From an uncultured Oscillospiraceae bacterium (lineage in GTDB: Bacteria; Bacillota; Clostridia; Oscillospirales; Acutalibacteraceae): a DNA stretch of 64,000 bases. A model generated the notes under the pieces. It did no database searches and was not told the origin of the DNA. It saw nothing but the letters and a program-made list of their open reading frames with translations. Location of the stretch: NCBI GenBank assembly GCA_949297075.1, contig CASFRX010000057.1:1-64000 (forward strand). Direction: 5' to 3'. Shown piece after piece: positions 8,752 through 15,875 of this stretch. The position numbers were made by a program, and so were the translations under genes. Each line of letters begins with the position of its first letter. The first letter of the stretch is position 1.

Positions 8752-8780
8752 TTTTTGTTTACCTCATTCGTAAAAATTAA

Positions 8781-8810
8781 GAGCCTTGCAGTGAATTTAC
8801 TGCAAAGCTC
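8781..8810 (-). terminator. Attenuator terminator hairpin (3:4) upstream of aroF
   Basis: A 12-base-pair stem with one G-U pair (GAGCTTTGCAGT with ACTGCAAGGCTC, 6-base loop) is followed on the minus strand by TTAATTTTTA (8771-8780). It lies in the leader, after the leader peptide and before the aroF ribosome site, where a terminator would block the whole operon unless it is prevented from folding. Confidence 0.85.
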
Positions 8811-8899
8811 CCGATAAGCTTAATTATGTTATCCTTAGAAAGGACGCAGCAAAAATCACTTTTACTTTATTTGCGTGTCGGCAAAATAAAAGTAAAAGT
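8790..8899 (-). promoter_or_regulatory. Phe/Tyr attenuator: competing hairpins 1:2 and 2:3
   Basis: Segment 1 (8884-8899) is the Phe/Tyr codon run itself and pairs with segment 2 (8858-8872; 15 pairs with one bulged base), closing a loop that spans the leader stop side. The downstream part of segment 2 (8846-8860, AGTGATTTTTGCTGC on the minus strand) can instead pair with segment 3 (8790-8803, GCAGTAAATTCACT): 5 plus 8 pairs around a small internal loop. Segment 3 is the 5' arm, loop and start of the 3' arm of the terminator, so pairing 2:3 excludes the terminator. A ribosome stalled in the codon run masks segment 1 and frees segment 2. A ribosome at the leader stop (8862-8864) masks segment 2. 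The pairings were found by eye. Confidence 0.75.
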
Positions 8900-8939
8900 A
8901 AAAAAACTCGTATGCTGTTGCGTTCAATTTGCAAAGCAT
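8862..8939 (-). CDS. Leader peptide of the aro operon, Phe/Tyr-rich (25 residues)
   Basis: A 26-codon frame starts at ATG 8939, 10 bases after GGGAG (8950-8954), and ends at TAA 8862-8864. Its centre is an uninterrupted aromatic run FFYFYFYF (residues 12-19; 5 Phe and 3 Tyr codons at 8883-8906), with another Tyr at residue 10 and no Trp. It lies entirely between a consensus promoter and a terminator hairpin ahead of aroF. This is the layout of leader-peptide attenuators such as pheL and hisL of enterobacteria. Inferred role: ribosome stalling when charged tRNA-Phe or tRNA-Tyr is scarce lets transcription enter the operon. The amino acids read match the operon, which contains both pheA and tyrA. 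Confidence 0.82.
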   Translation of the reverse strand: MLCKLNATAYEFFYFYFYFADTQIK

Positions 8940-8972
8940 TTTAAATGCGCTCCCATTCAAAGATTTATCAGT

Positions 8973-9001
8973 ATTATACACCTGTGTTTTTTAGTTGTCA
9001 A
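8973..9001 (-). promoter_or_regulatory. Sigma-A promoter of the aro operon
   Basis: Read on the minus strand: TTGACA (8996-9001), a 17-base spacer, TATAAT (8973-8978). Both hexamers are perfect consensus. The start of transcription is expected near 8966, giving a leader of about 215 bases before aroF. Confidence 0.9.
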
Positions 9002-9058
9002 TAGTTTTGGCAAAAATAATTTTATCGCTTTTAATCGCTAAAGTATATCTGTTTTCTC

Positions 9059-9087
9059 TTGCAAAATGCTCATATATTTGTTAATAT
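9059..9087 (+). promoter_or_regulatory. Probable sigma-A promoter of the PHP gene
   Basis: TTGCAA (9059-9064), 17-base spacer, TAATAT (9082-9087), about 30 bases before the AGGTGA ribosome site of the gene starting at 9125. Divergent from the aro promoter. Confidence 0.6.
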
Positions 9088-9124
9088 GTTCTTCGTGTAT
9101 ATACATATTATTCAGGTGAAGCTC

Positions 9125-9973
9125 ATGGAAGAAAGATTTATTGACTTACATACTCATTCCAACTGTTCGGACGGCTCTATGAGTCCGTCGGAATTGGTTA
9201 TACATGCGGCAGAGAATAATCTTGCGGCAATAGCTTTAACGGATCACGATACTGTTTCCGGTATTGCCGAGGCTTTGGCTCAGGGGGAAAAAAGCAAGGT
9301 TGAGGTAGTGCCGGCTATTGAGTTCTCCGCAAAATCCGATACGGAAACCCATATATTAGGGTTTTTTATTGATACCGAAAACAGCTTGCTCAAAGCTACC
9401 CTCAAAAAAATCGTTGAAGAACGAAACGAGCGAAACGAAATGACAGCTAAGCTATTAAAAAAGCTTGGTTTTGATGTGAGCCTTGAGGAGGTTTCGGCTT
9501 TAGCGCCGGGCGGATTTATCGGCAGGGCTCATTTTGCAAGAGTTATGATGAACAAGGGATATGTGGCAAGCGTTAAAGAGGGCTTTGATAAATATCTCGC
9601 CACAGGCAGACCTGCTTTTTATAATAATCAGACCCTTGAAGCTAAGGAAACCATAGAGGTAATACACGCTTGCGCAGGCGCCGCCTTTTTGGCGCATCCT
9701 CACTTAATCCGACTGGATGACGATGCTCTTGAAATTTATTTGAAAGAGCTTAAGGGTTACGGCTTGGACGGAATAGAGGGCTACTACACCGATTATGATG
9801 CGGCTATGCAGAAAAAATTTCAAGCAATGGCTAAACGGCTGGAGCTGAATATAAGCGGCGGAACGGATTTCCATGCAAAAATGAAGCCCCATATTTCAAT
9901 CGGTAAGGGTTTAGGCAACATGGCTGTACCTTACAGTGTTTTGGAGAATATAAAGGCAATAGTTAACAGATGA
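9125..9973 (+). CDS. PHP-domain phosphoesterase (YciV/RNase AM-like)
   Basis: A 282-residue PHP-domain protein with metal-ligand motifs DLHTHSNCSDGS (residues 6-17), LTDHDTVSG, GFIGRAHFAR, FLAHPHLI and GGTDFHAKM at the expected spacing. It resembles the family of E. coli YciV (3',5'-nucleoside bisphosphate phosphatase / 5'-3' exoribonuclease), which acts on pAp or trims RNA 5' ends. The precise substrate here is inferred. The start was set at ATG 9125 because AGGTGA (9114-9119) precedes it; the frame is open upstream. Its stop overlaps the start of the next gene (ATGA), so the two are probably co-translated. A second PHP paralogue lies at 49426-50289. Confidence 0.85.
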   Translation: MEERFIDLHTHSNCSDGSMSPSELVIHAAENNLAAIALTDHDTVSGIAEALAQGEKSKVEVVPAIEFSAKSDTETHILGFFIDTENSLLKATLKKIVEERNERNEMTAKLLKKLGFDVSLEEVSALAPGGFIGRAHFARVMMNKGYVASVKEGFDKYLATGRPAFYNNQTLEAKETIEVIHACAGAAFLAHPHLIRLDDDALEIYLKELKGYGLDGIEGYYTDYDAAMQKKFQAMAKRLELNISGGTDFHAKMKPHISIGKGLGNMAVPYSVLENIKAIVNR

Positions 9974-10527
9974 ACAGAATTGTTTTTGAAAAAATAGAAG
10001 AGCTTATCAGCTTTAATAAAAGAATAGTAATAGCAGTAGACGGAATGTGTGCATCGGGCAAAACTACCCTTGCCGGTGAGATAAAAGAGCAGTTCGGAGG
10101 TACGGTTATTTCGGCAGACAGCTTCTTTTTGCCCTTAGAAATGCGAACTTTGCAGATATTAAATGAGGCAGGCGGAAATTTTCACCGATAGCGATATTAC
10201 GCCGAAGTAATAAGCAACTTAAAAGAAGATGAATTTAAATACGGCGTTTTTGATTGCACCGTAGGTGATATAATTAAAACTGTTCCGGTTAACGAACACC
10301 GTCTTCTAATAATCGAAGGCAGCTACTGTATGCATCCGTGGCTAAATGCAAAATATGATTTGAAAATATTCACTTTGACCGATGAAAAAACGCAGCTCAA
10401 GCGAATCGAAAAACGAAACGGCTCGGCTGCGTCGGAAAACTTCCGAAATAAATGGATACCCTTTGAAAATAAATATTTTGAAACCTATAATATAAAGGGA
10501 AACTGTCACATTATTTTATGTACTTAA
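9970..10527 (+). pseudogene. Uridine/nucleoside kinase-like gene with in-frame amber stop
   Basis: The frame begins with ATG overlapping the PHP stop and carries a Walker A VDGMCASGKTT (residues 24-34) and SADSFFLPLEMRT, as in small uridine-kinase-like proteins. A TAG at codon 74 (10189-10191) interrupts it. The same frame then continues without further stops to TAA at 10525-10527 (186 codons in all), with LLIIEGSYCMHPWL and an Arg-rich lid region RIEKRNGSAASENFRNKWIPFE. Flanking residues (GNFHR, stop, RYYAEVI) suggest a single G-to-T change of GAG to TAG, since the family has an acidic residue there. It could be a recent nonsense mutation, a base-call error or, less likely, read-through. Confidence 0.75.
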
Positions 10528-10784
10528 TTAAACATGGTCTGCGCCGCTAAGATAAAGGCAACTCCCGGCGAGCCGAGCACTGCGGCAGTGCCGAGGGTGT
10601 ACCAGTTTACGGCAACTGTCACTCCGGTCAGCATTCCCAAAAGCTTAACGGCATAAAGGGCGGCAACGCCTTGAAAAACGCTTGCGAATACTCCTTTAAA
10701 AATACATTTTCGTTTTATCATTACAATTAGAAGCGTTACGGCACATATTACGGCGAAGATTATCGCAACTGTTTTTACACCCAT
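10524..10784 (-). CDS. bofA: BofA-like inhibitor of pro-sigma-K processing
   Basis: An 86-residue hydrophobic protein with two to three membrane segments and the BofA-like region FQGVAALYAVKLLGMLTGVTVAVNWYTLGTAAVLGSPGVAFIL. In Bacillus subtilis BofA sits in the outer forespore membrane and holds the SpoIVFB protease inactive until late engulfment signals arrive. The start is taken at ATG 10784, after AGAGG; an upstream in-frame codon would overlap the neighbour. It follows a yaaL-type gene directly, as in B. subtilis (yaaL-bofA), which supports the call. It converges with the interrupted kinase (4-base overlap of ends). Confidence 0.8.
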   Translation of the reverse strand: MGVKTVAIIFAVICAVTLLIVMIKRKCIFKGVFASVFQGVAALYAVKLLGMLTGVTVAVNWYTLGTAAVLGSPGVAFILAAQTMFN

Positions 10785-10785
10785 T

Positions 10786-11031
10786 CTATAACCTCTTTCC
10801 GTTGGCGCTGATGTTTTGCTGTTTTGCAAGGCCTAATACATATCTGTAGCGTGCTTTCAGCGCTTCAATTTCAAAAATTGTTGCTTCCACAAGGTCGCTT
10901 TCGTTTTGCAGTTCAAAACGCTCGTATGCAAGCTCTAAAGCGTCGCTTATGCGGTAAATTTCGTTTAACAGGCTTTCGCTTTCTCGTTCTTCGTTCTTTC
11001 TCTTACTAAGTAAATCCATAATCGCAGCCAT
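10786..11031 (-). CDS. yaaL: YaaL-like small protein (DUF2508)
   Basis: An 81-residue, charged, mostly helical protein ending in ATIFEIEALKARYRYVLGLAKQQNI, which matches the DUF2508/YaaL pattern (conserved aromatic near KARY..LL.EAK). The function is unknown. The family is usually found between recR and bofA in spore formers; recR is not in this window. AGGAGG lies 7 bases before the ATG at 11031. It is read divergently from manA. Confidence 0.75.
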   Translation of the reverse strand: MAAIMDLLSKRKNEERESESLLNEIYRISDALELAYERFELQNESDLVEATIFEIEALKARYRYVLGLAKQQNISANGKRL

Positions 11032-11115
11032 TTTTGTCCTCCTGTTATATGTTAAATTCTATGATAGGAGGATGGACGTATATTCCGTAATTTATACTGT
11101 TTGGAGGAAAATATT

Positions 11116-12081
11116 ATGTATATGACAAAACTCACTCCCTTTGCCGTTCGCACAATTTGGGGCGGCAGAAAGCTCATTGAAGACTACGGCGTAAAAACAG
11201 ATTTGGATAACTGCGCCGAAGCTTGGATGCTCTCCTGCTTTAAGGGCTTTGAATCTACCGTAGCCGACGGCGAGTATCAGGGCATGAATTTAAACGAGGT
11301 TATGGAAAAAGAGGGTAGAGGTATCTTGGGCAAAAATGCCGAGAGCTTCGCGGATTTCCCGATTCTGATAAAGTTTATTGACGCTATGGATGATTTGTCC
11401 GTTCAGGTTCATCCCGATGATGAGTATGCTCAGCAGTATAACGGCGGATACGGCAAAACCGAGTGCTGGTATATTATGGATTGCGAGCCGGGAGCAAAGA
11501 TTATTTACGGCTTTAAGGATAAAATCACAACTGAGGAATTTGCAAAGGCCATTGAAGAAAACAAAATAGAAGATGTAGTCAATTTTGTAGAGGTTAAAAA
11601 GGGCGATTTTTTCTTTATTGATGCAGGAACGCTTCATGCTATCTGTAAAGGTATTTTACTTGCAGAAGTTCAGCAAAATTCCAATGTGACATTTAGAGCC
11701 TATGATTATAACCGTTTTGATGCCAAGTGCAATGGCCCCAGACCGCTTCATATCAAGGAAACTCTCGATGTTACCAAGTGTGAGCCTCCTTGCCCCTCTG
11801 TTCCTACTCTGAGTAAAGTGGAAAAGCTTGACGGTGTAACTAAAACAGAATTAGTAAGCTTTGAGCTTTTCAGCGTGAACAGGGTGGAGATTAAGGGCGA
11901 ATATAAAGGTATCGCAGACGAAAAATCCTTTGTTCACATCATGGCTTTAAGCGGAAGCGGCAAAATATCCTGCGGCGGTACCAAAATTGATATTGCAAAA
12001 GGGGACGGTGTTTTCGTGCCTGCTTCAGGCGGAGAATATACCGTTTGCGGCGAGGTGGAAATCCTCGAAAGCAGAGTTTAA
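11116..12081 (+). CDS. manA: Mannose-6-phosphate isomerase, class I
   Basis: The 321-residue zinc isomerase interconverts mannose-6-phosphate and fructose-6-phosphate. Visible features are AVRTIWGGRKLIEDYG at the N-terminus, LIKFIDAMDDLSVQVHPDDEYA (zinc ligand histidine), TECWYIMDCEPGA, FIDAGTLHAICKGILLAEVQQNSNVTFRAYDYNR, and a C-terminal cupin-like strand region. The length matches the short Firmicutes form. GGAGG is 8 bases before ATG 11116; a TTG at 11101 is unlikely. The ABC-F gene follows 30 bases later on the same strand. Confidence 0.93.
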   Translation: MYMTKLTPFAVRTIWGGRKLIEDYGVKTDLDNCAEAWMLSCFKGFESTVADGEYQGMNLNEVMEKEGRGILGKNAESFADFPILIKFIDAMDDLSVQVHPDDEYAQQYNGGYGKTECWYIMDCEPGAKIIYGFKDKITTEEFAKAIEENKIEDVVNFVEVKKGDFFFIDAGTLHAICKGILLAEVQQNSNVTFRAYDYNRFDAKCNGPRPLHIKETLDVTKCEPPCPSVPTLSKVEKLDGVTKTELVSFELFSVNRVEIKGEYKGIADEKSFVHIMALSGSGKISCGGTKIDIAKGDGVFVPASGGEYTVCGEVEILESRV

Positions 12082-12111
12082 TATATTCCGCATATTTTTA
12101 GGAGAAAAGCG

Positions 12112-14019
12112 ATGGCAGTTCTTTCAGCGCAGAATTCGAATATGTCCTTTGGCGACCGTGTTCTTTTTGACGGTGTTTCCTTTGATATTAAGGAGGGCGA
12201 GCGTGTAGGTTTAATCGGTGCAAACGGCACGGGTAAAACTACGCTATTCCGCCTTGTTTTGGGCACGGAAAAGCCCACATCGGGCGAAATTCACCTCGGC
12301 AAAAATACGGTTGTGGGATATATGGAGCAGCATGCCTGTCAAAATTCCCGACGCAGTATATATGATGAAATACTGACCGTGTTTGAGCCTCTCATGCAGG
12401 CGGAAATCCGTTTGGAGCAGCTCAATCGGCTTATTGATGCAGGGGGAGAAATAGATGCTCTGATTGATGAACAGCTCAATCTCCACGAAAAATATGAGCG
12501 CGACGGCGGCTTGACTTACAGAAGCCGTGCAAAATCAATGCTTGTGGGTCTCGGCTTTCCTGCTGAAATGCACAGCCTCAGCTGCGATAAGCTCAGCGGC
12601 GGTCAGCGTTCAAAGCTGAGTTTGGGCAAGCTTCTGCTTTCCGAACCCGATTTGTTGCTTCTTGACGAGCCGACTAACCACTTGGATATAGAAAGTGTAG
12701 AGTGGCTTGAAAGCTTTTTGGGAGATTACAAGGGTGCGGCTCTCATAATTTCCCATGACCGTTACTTTTTGGACAGAGTTACCACCCGCACCATGGAAAT
12801 AGAGCACAGAAAAATGCGCATCTATAACGGCGGATATTCTAAATTTATTGAGCAAAAAGAAAAAGATAAAATCATAGAACAGCGCCACTACGATAATACT
12901 ATGGCGGAGGTTCACAGAATAGAAAAAATTATCGAACAGCAAAGGCGATGGAACAGAGAACGAAACATTCGCACGGCTGAGCATAAGCAAAAATCAATCG
13001 ACCGCCTCATGGACGGGCTTGAAAAGCCTGAGGCTGATGAAGCTACGCTTAAATTTGAATTTAAAACTCTTGCGGAAACAGGCAACGATGTTCTCATTTG
13101 TCAGGGGCTTACGAAGGGTTTCGGAGGTGAGCCGCTTTTCAGCTGTGTTGATTTGCTGATTAAAAAAGGCGAGAGAGCGTTTTTACTCGGAGCAAACGGT
13201 TGCGGAAAAACTACTTTTCTGCGTGTGCTCATGGGGCAGTATATTCCTCAGGCAGGATTTCGTAAATTCGGCGAAAATGTCCGTGCAGGCTATTTCGACC
13301 AAACCCTTGATGGCTTGCACGAAGAGAAAACAGTGCTTGATGAGGTTTGGGATCAATACAGACGGCTCAGTCAGACAGAAGTGCGCTCTGCCTTGGCGGC
13401 GTTTTTGTTCAGGGGCGATGATGTTTTTGCCCGTGTCGGAGATTTAAGCGGCGGCGAAAAAGCAAGGCTTGCCATGCTCAAGCTAATGCTCGGCGGCTAT
13501 AATCTGCTGCTGCTGGACGAGCCTACAAATCACCTTGATATAACCTCCCGTGAGGCTTTGGAAAATGCACTTTTGGGCTATAACGGCACTATGCTCATTG
13601 TTTCCCACGACCGCTACTTCATAAATAAGCTTTCTACCCGTATCCTGCGCCTTGGCAAAACAGGCGTAGAAGATTACGGCAATGATTATGATGAATATTT
13701 GGCAAAGCTTGAAGCTTTAAAGGCTCAGCAGGCGGCAGCTCCGAGAGTTAAAGAGCAAAAGGAGGACGGATATAAACAGCGCAAGCTCAAAGAAAGCGAG
13801 CGCAGAAAGCTTTCTGCGGCATGCAGGCGGGTTGAAGCCGATATTGCCAAAACGGAAGAAGAAATCGACTTATCTCAGGCTGAACTTGAAAAACCAGAAG
13901 CATCGGCAAATTATGAAATGGTTATTGAACTTACGGCGAAAATAGATGAGCTCAATTTAAAGCTTGAAGCGCTCATTGAGGAGTGGGAAAAGCTTCAGGA
14001 ACAGCTCGATGAAAGCTAA
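12112..14019 (+). CDS. ABC-F family ATPase (ribosome-associated type)
   Basis: A 635-residue protein with two ABC ATPase domains and no membrane segments. Walker A motifs are GANGTGKTT (near residue 38) and GANGCGKTT (near 363). Signatures are LSGGQRSKL and LSGGEKARL, each followed by LLLLDEPTNHLDI. Between the domains is the ABC-F linker (about 240-320), and the last 90 residues are a charged coiled coil. These proteins bind the ribosomal E site and relieve stalling or, in some clades, give antibiotic resistance. The layout resembles the YdiF/Uup group rather than a known resistance clade, but this was not tested. RBS AGGAG lies before ATG 12112. Confidence 0.9.
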   Translation: MAVLSAQNSNMSFGDRVLFDGVSFDIKEGERVGLIGANGTGKTTLFRLVLGTEKPTSGEIHLGKNTVVGYMEQHACQNSRRSIYDEILTVFEPLMQAEIRLEQLNRLIDAGGEIDALIDEQLNLHEKYERDGGLTYRSRAKSMLVGLGFPAEMHSLSCDKLSGGQRSKLSLGKLLLSEPDLLLLDEPTNHLDIESVEWLESFLGDYKGAALIISHDRYFLDRVTTRTMEIEHRKMRIYNGGYSKFIEQKEKDKIIEQRHYDNTMAEVHRIEKIIEQQRRWNRERNIRTAEHKQKSIDRLMDGLEKPEADEATLKFEFKTLAETGNDVLICQGLTKGFGGEPLFSCVDLLIKKGERAFLLGANGCGKTTFLRVLMGQYIPQAGFRKFGENVRAGYFDQTLDGLHEEKTVLDEVWDQYRRLSQTEVRSALAAFLFRGDDVFARVGDLSGGEKARLAMLKLMLGGYNLLLLDEPTNHLDITSREALENALLGYNGTMLIVSHDRYFINKLSTRILRLGKTGVEDYGNDYDEYLAKLEALKAQQAAAPRVKEQKEDGYKQRKLKESERRKLSAACRRVEADIAKTEEEIDLSQAELEKPEASANYEMVIELTAKIDELNLKLEALIEEWEKLQEQLDES

Positions 14020-14075
14020 ACTGCGTGCCAAATATGTAGAAAAAGGCAAATTTTACATAAATTTCGCTATTGTTG

Positions 14076-14105
14076 TTGACATGAGTTACTAAATAATGTT
14101 ATATT
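14076..14105 (+). promoter_or_regulatory. Sigma-A promoter of the NhaC-like gene
   Basis: TTGACA (14076-14081) and TATATT (14100-14105) with an 18-base spacer, about 45 bases before the start codon at 14148. Confidence 0.75.
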
Positions 14106-14147
14106 CGCTTTATTAAACTAAATTACAAAGTATAGGAGTTGACCCTA

Positions 14148-15827
14148 ATGTCAAAATCAAGAAAAATAGTTCTTGCTGTTATTTCAGTGATAATAGTCGC
14201 TCTGTTGGCTTATGTCACTGTTTCCGGCGGCTCGTTGGCAACTGCGCCTTGCGTTGATTGCGGCGGAGCAGGCCTTGTTGATGAGGCTGCTTGCGAAACC
14301 TGTGCAGGTGAAGGCACTGTCAGAGCCTCTATGTGGGCTTTGCTTCCTCCCGTAATAGCCATAGGTTTGGCACTGGTCACAAAAGAGGTTTACAGCTCTC
14401 TGTTCTTCGGTATCCTTGCCGGTGCTATTCTTGGCTCTGCTTCTGCAGGCGCTAAGTTTAGCTTTACCGGAATGATGGATATTCTGACAAACGACGGCTT
14501 GATTGCCGCTGTTTCAGGCACGGCAGGCATATTCGTTTTCCTTGTCGTTCTCGGCGTTCTTGTTGCTCTCGTCAATAAATCCGGCGGTTCTGCGGCTTTC
14601 GGCCGTTGGGCTTCCGTTCATATCAAATCGCGCATCGGTGCAATACTTGCAACATTTGTTCTCGGTTGCCTGATTTTCATTGATGACTATTTCAACTGCC
14701 TTACAGTCGGCTCGGTTATGCGTCCTGTAACAGACAGCCACAAGGTTTCAAGAGCTAAGCTCGCTTACATTATTGATGCTACCGCAGCGCCTGTTTGTAT
14801 GATAGCTCCCATCTCTTCCTGGGCAGCAGCTGTTGCTTCTTATGCTGATGAGGGACAGGGTCTTACTCTTTTCATCAACGCTATTCCCTATAATTTCTAT
14901 TCGCTTCTCACTCTTGTATTTATTGTTGCAATCACTCTTATGAAGTTTGATTACGGTCCTATGAAGCTTCACGAATTTAACGCTATCAATAAGGGAGACC
15001 TTTATACCGCAGGCGAAAAGGCAGAGGTAACCGAAGAGGGCTTCAATCCCAAGGGCAAGGTTCTCGACCTTATTCTTCCTGTTATTGTGCTTATCATTGC
15101 TTGCGTATTTGCTCTCGTTTATGTCGGCGGCATTTTCGACGGCTCATCATTTATTGATGCCTTTGCAAATACCGATGCTACAGTAGGTCTTCCCTGGGGC
15201 AGTGTTATTGCTCTGGTCTTTGCCATTGTTTATCTTTGCCTTCGCAAGGTTATTACTGTTAAAGAAGCAATGGATTGTATTCCCAAAGGCTTCATTGCCA
15301 TGGTTCCTGCAATTCTTATTCTCACCTTTGCGACAGCTCTTAAGAACATAACGGGCGTTCTCGGCGCAAAGCCCTTTGTCGCTGAGGTTATTGGCAGCGG
15401 TGCAGAATCCTTCGCAAGCTTCCTGCCTGCTATAGTTTTCCTTGTTGCTTGCTTTATCTCTTTTGCAACAGGCACATCATGGGGTACATTCGGCATCCTC
15501 GTTCCTATCGTTACCGTTATCTTCCCGGCAGGAGAGCTTCAGATTATCGCAATGTCCGCTTGCCTTGCAGGCTCAGTTTGCGGCGACCACTGCTCACCTA
15601 TTTCCGATACAACTATAATGTCCTCCGCAGGCGGTCAGTGTAACCACCTCAACCATGTTTCAACTCAGCTTCCCTATGCCATAACAGTTGCCGTCATTTC
15701 TTTCTTCGGCTACATTATGGCAGGCTTAGTAAAGAATTGGCTTATCGTTTTTCCCGTTATGGTTGCTGTAACGATTGCTGTGCTATTTATCATCAAGATG
15801 ACTACAGCCAAGGCCAAGGCGAAATAA
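14148..15827 (+). CDS. NhaC-family Na+/H+ antiporter-like transporter with paired CxxCxGxG motifs
   Basis: A 559-residue polytopic protein of the NhaC family (KEVYSSLFFGILAGAILG, GVLVALVNKSGGSAAFGRWA, IFIDDYFNCLTVGSVMRPV, ATGTSWGTFGILVPIV, GSVCGDHCSPISDTTIMSSA). The family exchanges Na+ for H+ or carries organic ions; the substrate here is unknown. After the first membrane segment it has two exact DnaJ-type CxxCxGxG motifs (C35/C38 and C49/C52), which could bind zinc or be redox active. ATG 14148 follows AGGAG by 9 bases. It is followed by a bidirectional terminator. Confidence 0.85.
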   Translation: MSKSRKIVLAVISVIIVALLAYVTVSGGSLATAPCVDCGGAGLVDEAACETCAGEGTVRASMWALLPPVIAIGLALVTKEVYSSLFFGILAGAILGSASAGAKFSFTGMMDILTNDGLIAAVSGTAGIFVFLVVLGVLVALVNKSGGSAAFGRWASVHIKSRIGAILATFVLGCLIFIDDYFNCLTVGSVMRPVTDSHKVSRAKLAYIIDATAAPVCMIAPISSWAAAVASYADEGQGLTLFINAIPYNFYSLLTLVFIVAITLMKFDYGPMKLHEFNAINKGDLYTAGEKAEVTEEGFNPKGKVLDLILPVIVLIIACVFALVYVGGIFDGSSFIDAFANTDATVGLPWGSVIALVFAIVYLCLRKVITVKEAMDCIPKGFIAMVPAILILTFATALKNITGVLGAKPFVAEVIGSGAESFASFLPAIVFLVACFISFATGTSWGTFGILVPIVTVIFPAGELQIIAMSACLAGSVCGDHCSPISDTTIMSSAGGQCNHLNHVSTQLPYAITVAVISFFGYIMAGLVKNWLIVFPVMVAVTIAVLFIIKMTTAKAKAK

Positions 15828-15847
15828 AAGGTGAAATAATTATCGAC

Positions 15848-15873
15848 AAAGGGGCTGCGAAAGCGGTCCCTTT
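15848..15873. terminator. Bidirectional terminator between convergent transporter genes
   Basis: An 11-base-pair stem with a GAAA tetraloop (AAAGGGGCTGC / GCGGTCCCTTT, including G-U pairs), with T-rich sequence following it on the plus strand. It lies between the ends of the NhaC-like and AGCS genes. Confidence 0.7.
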
Positions 15874-15875
15874 TG

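Noticed and set aside
8752..8966. T-box riboswitch in the aroF leader
   Set aside because: No T-box core (AGGGTGGNACCGCG-like) or specifier-loop layout is present. The leader frame with aromatic codons and three competing hairpins explains the sequence better.
10189..10191. Pyrrolysine or other recoding at the in-frame TAG
   Set aside because: No downstream recoding structure is evident, the residue position is normally acidic in the family, and a single substitution explains it.
11076..11130. Short leader frame before manA (ATG directly after AGGAGG near 11080)
   Set aside because: The ribosome site touches the ATG with no spacing, and the frame has no special codon content.
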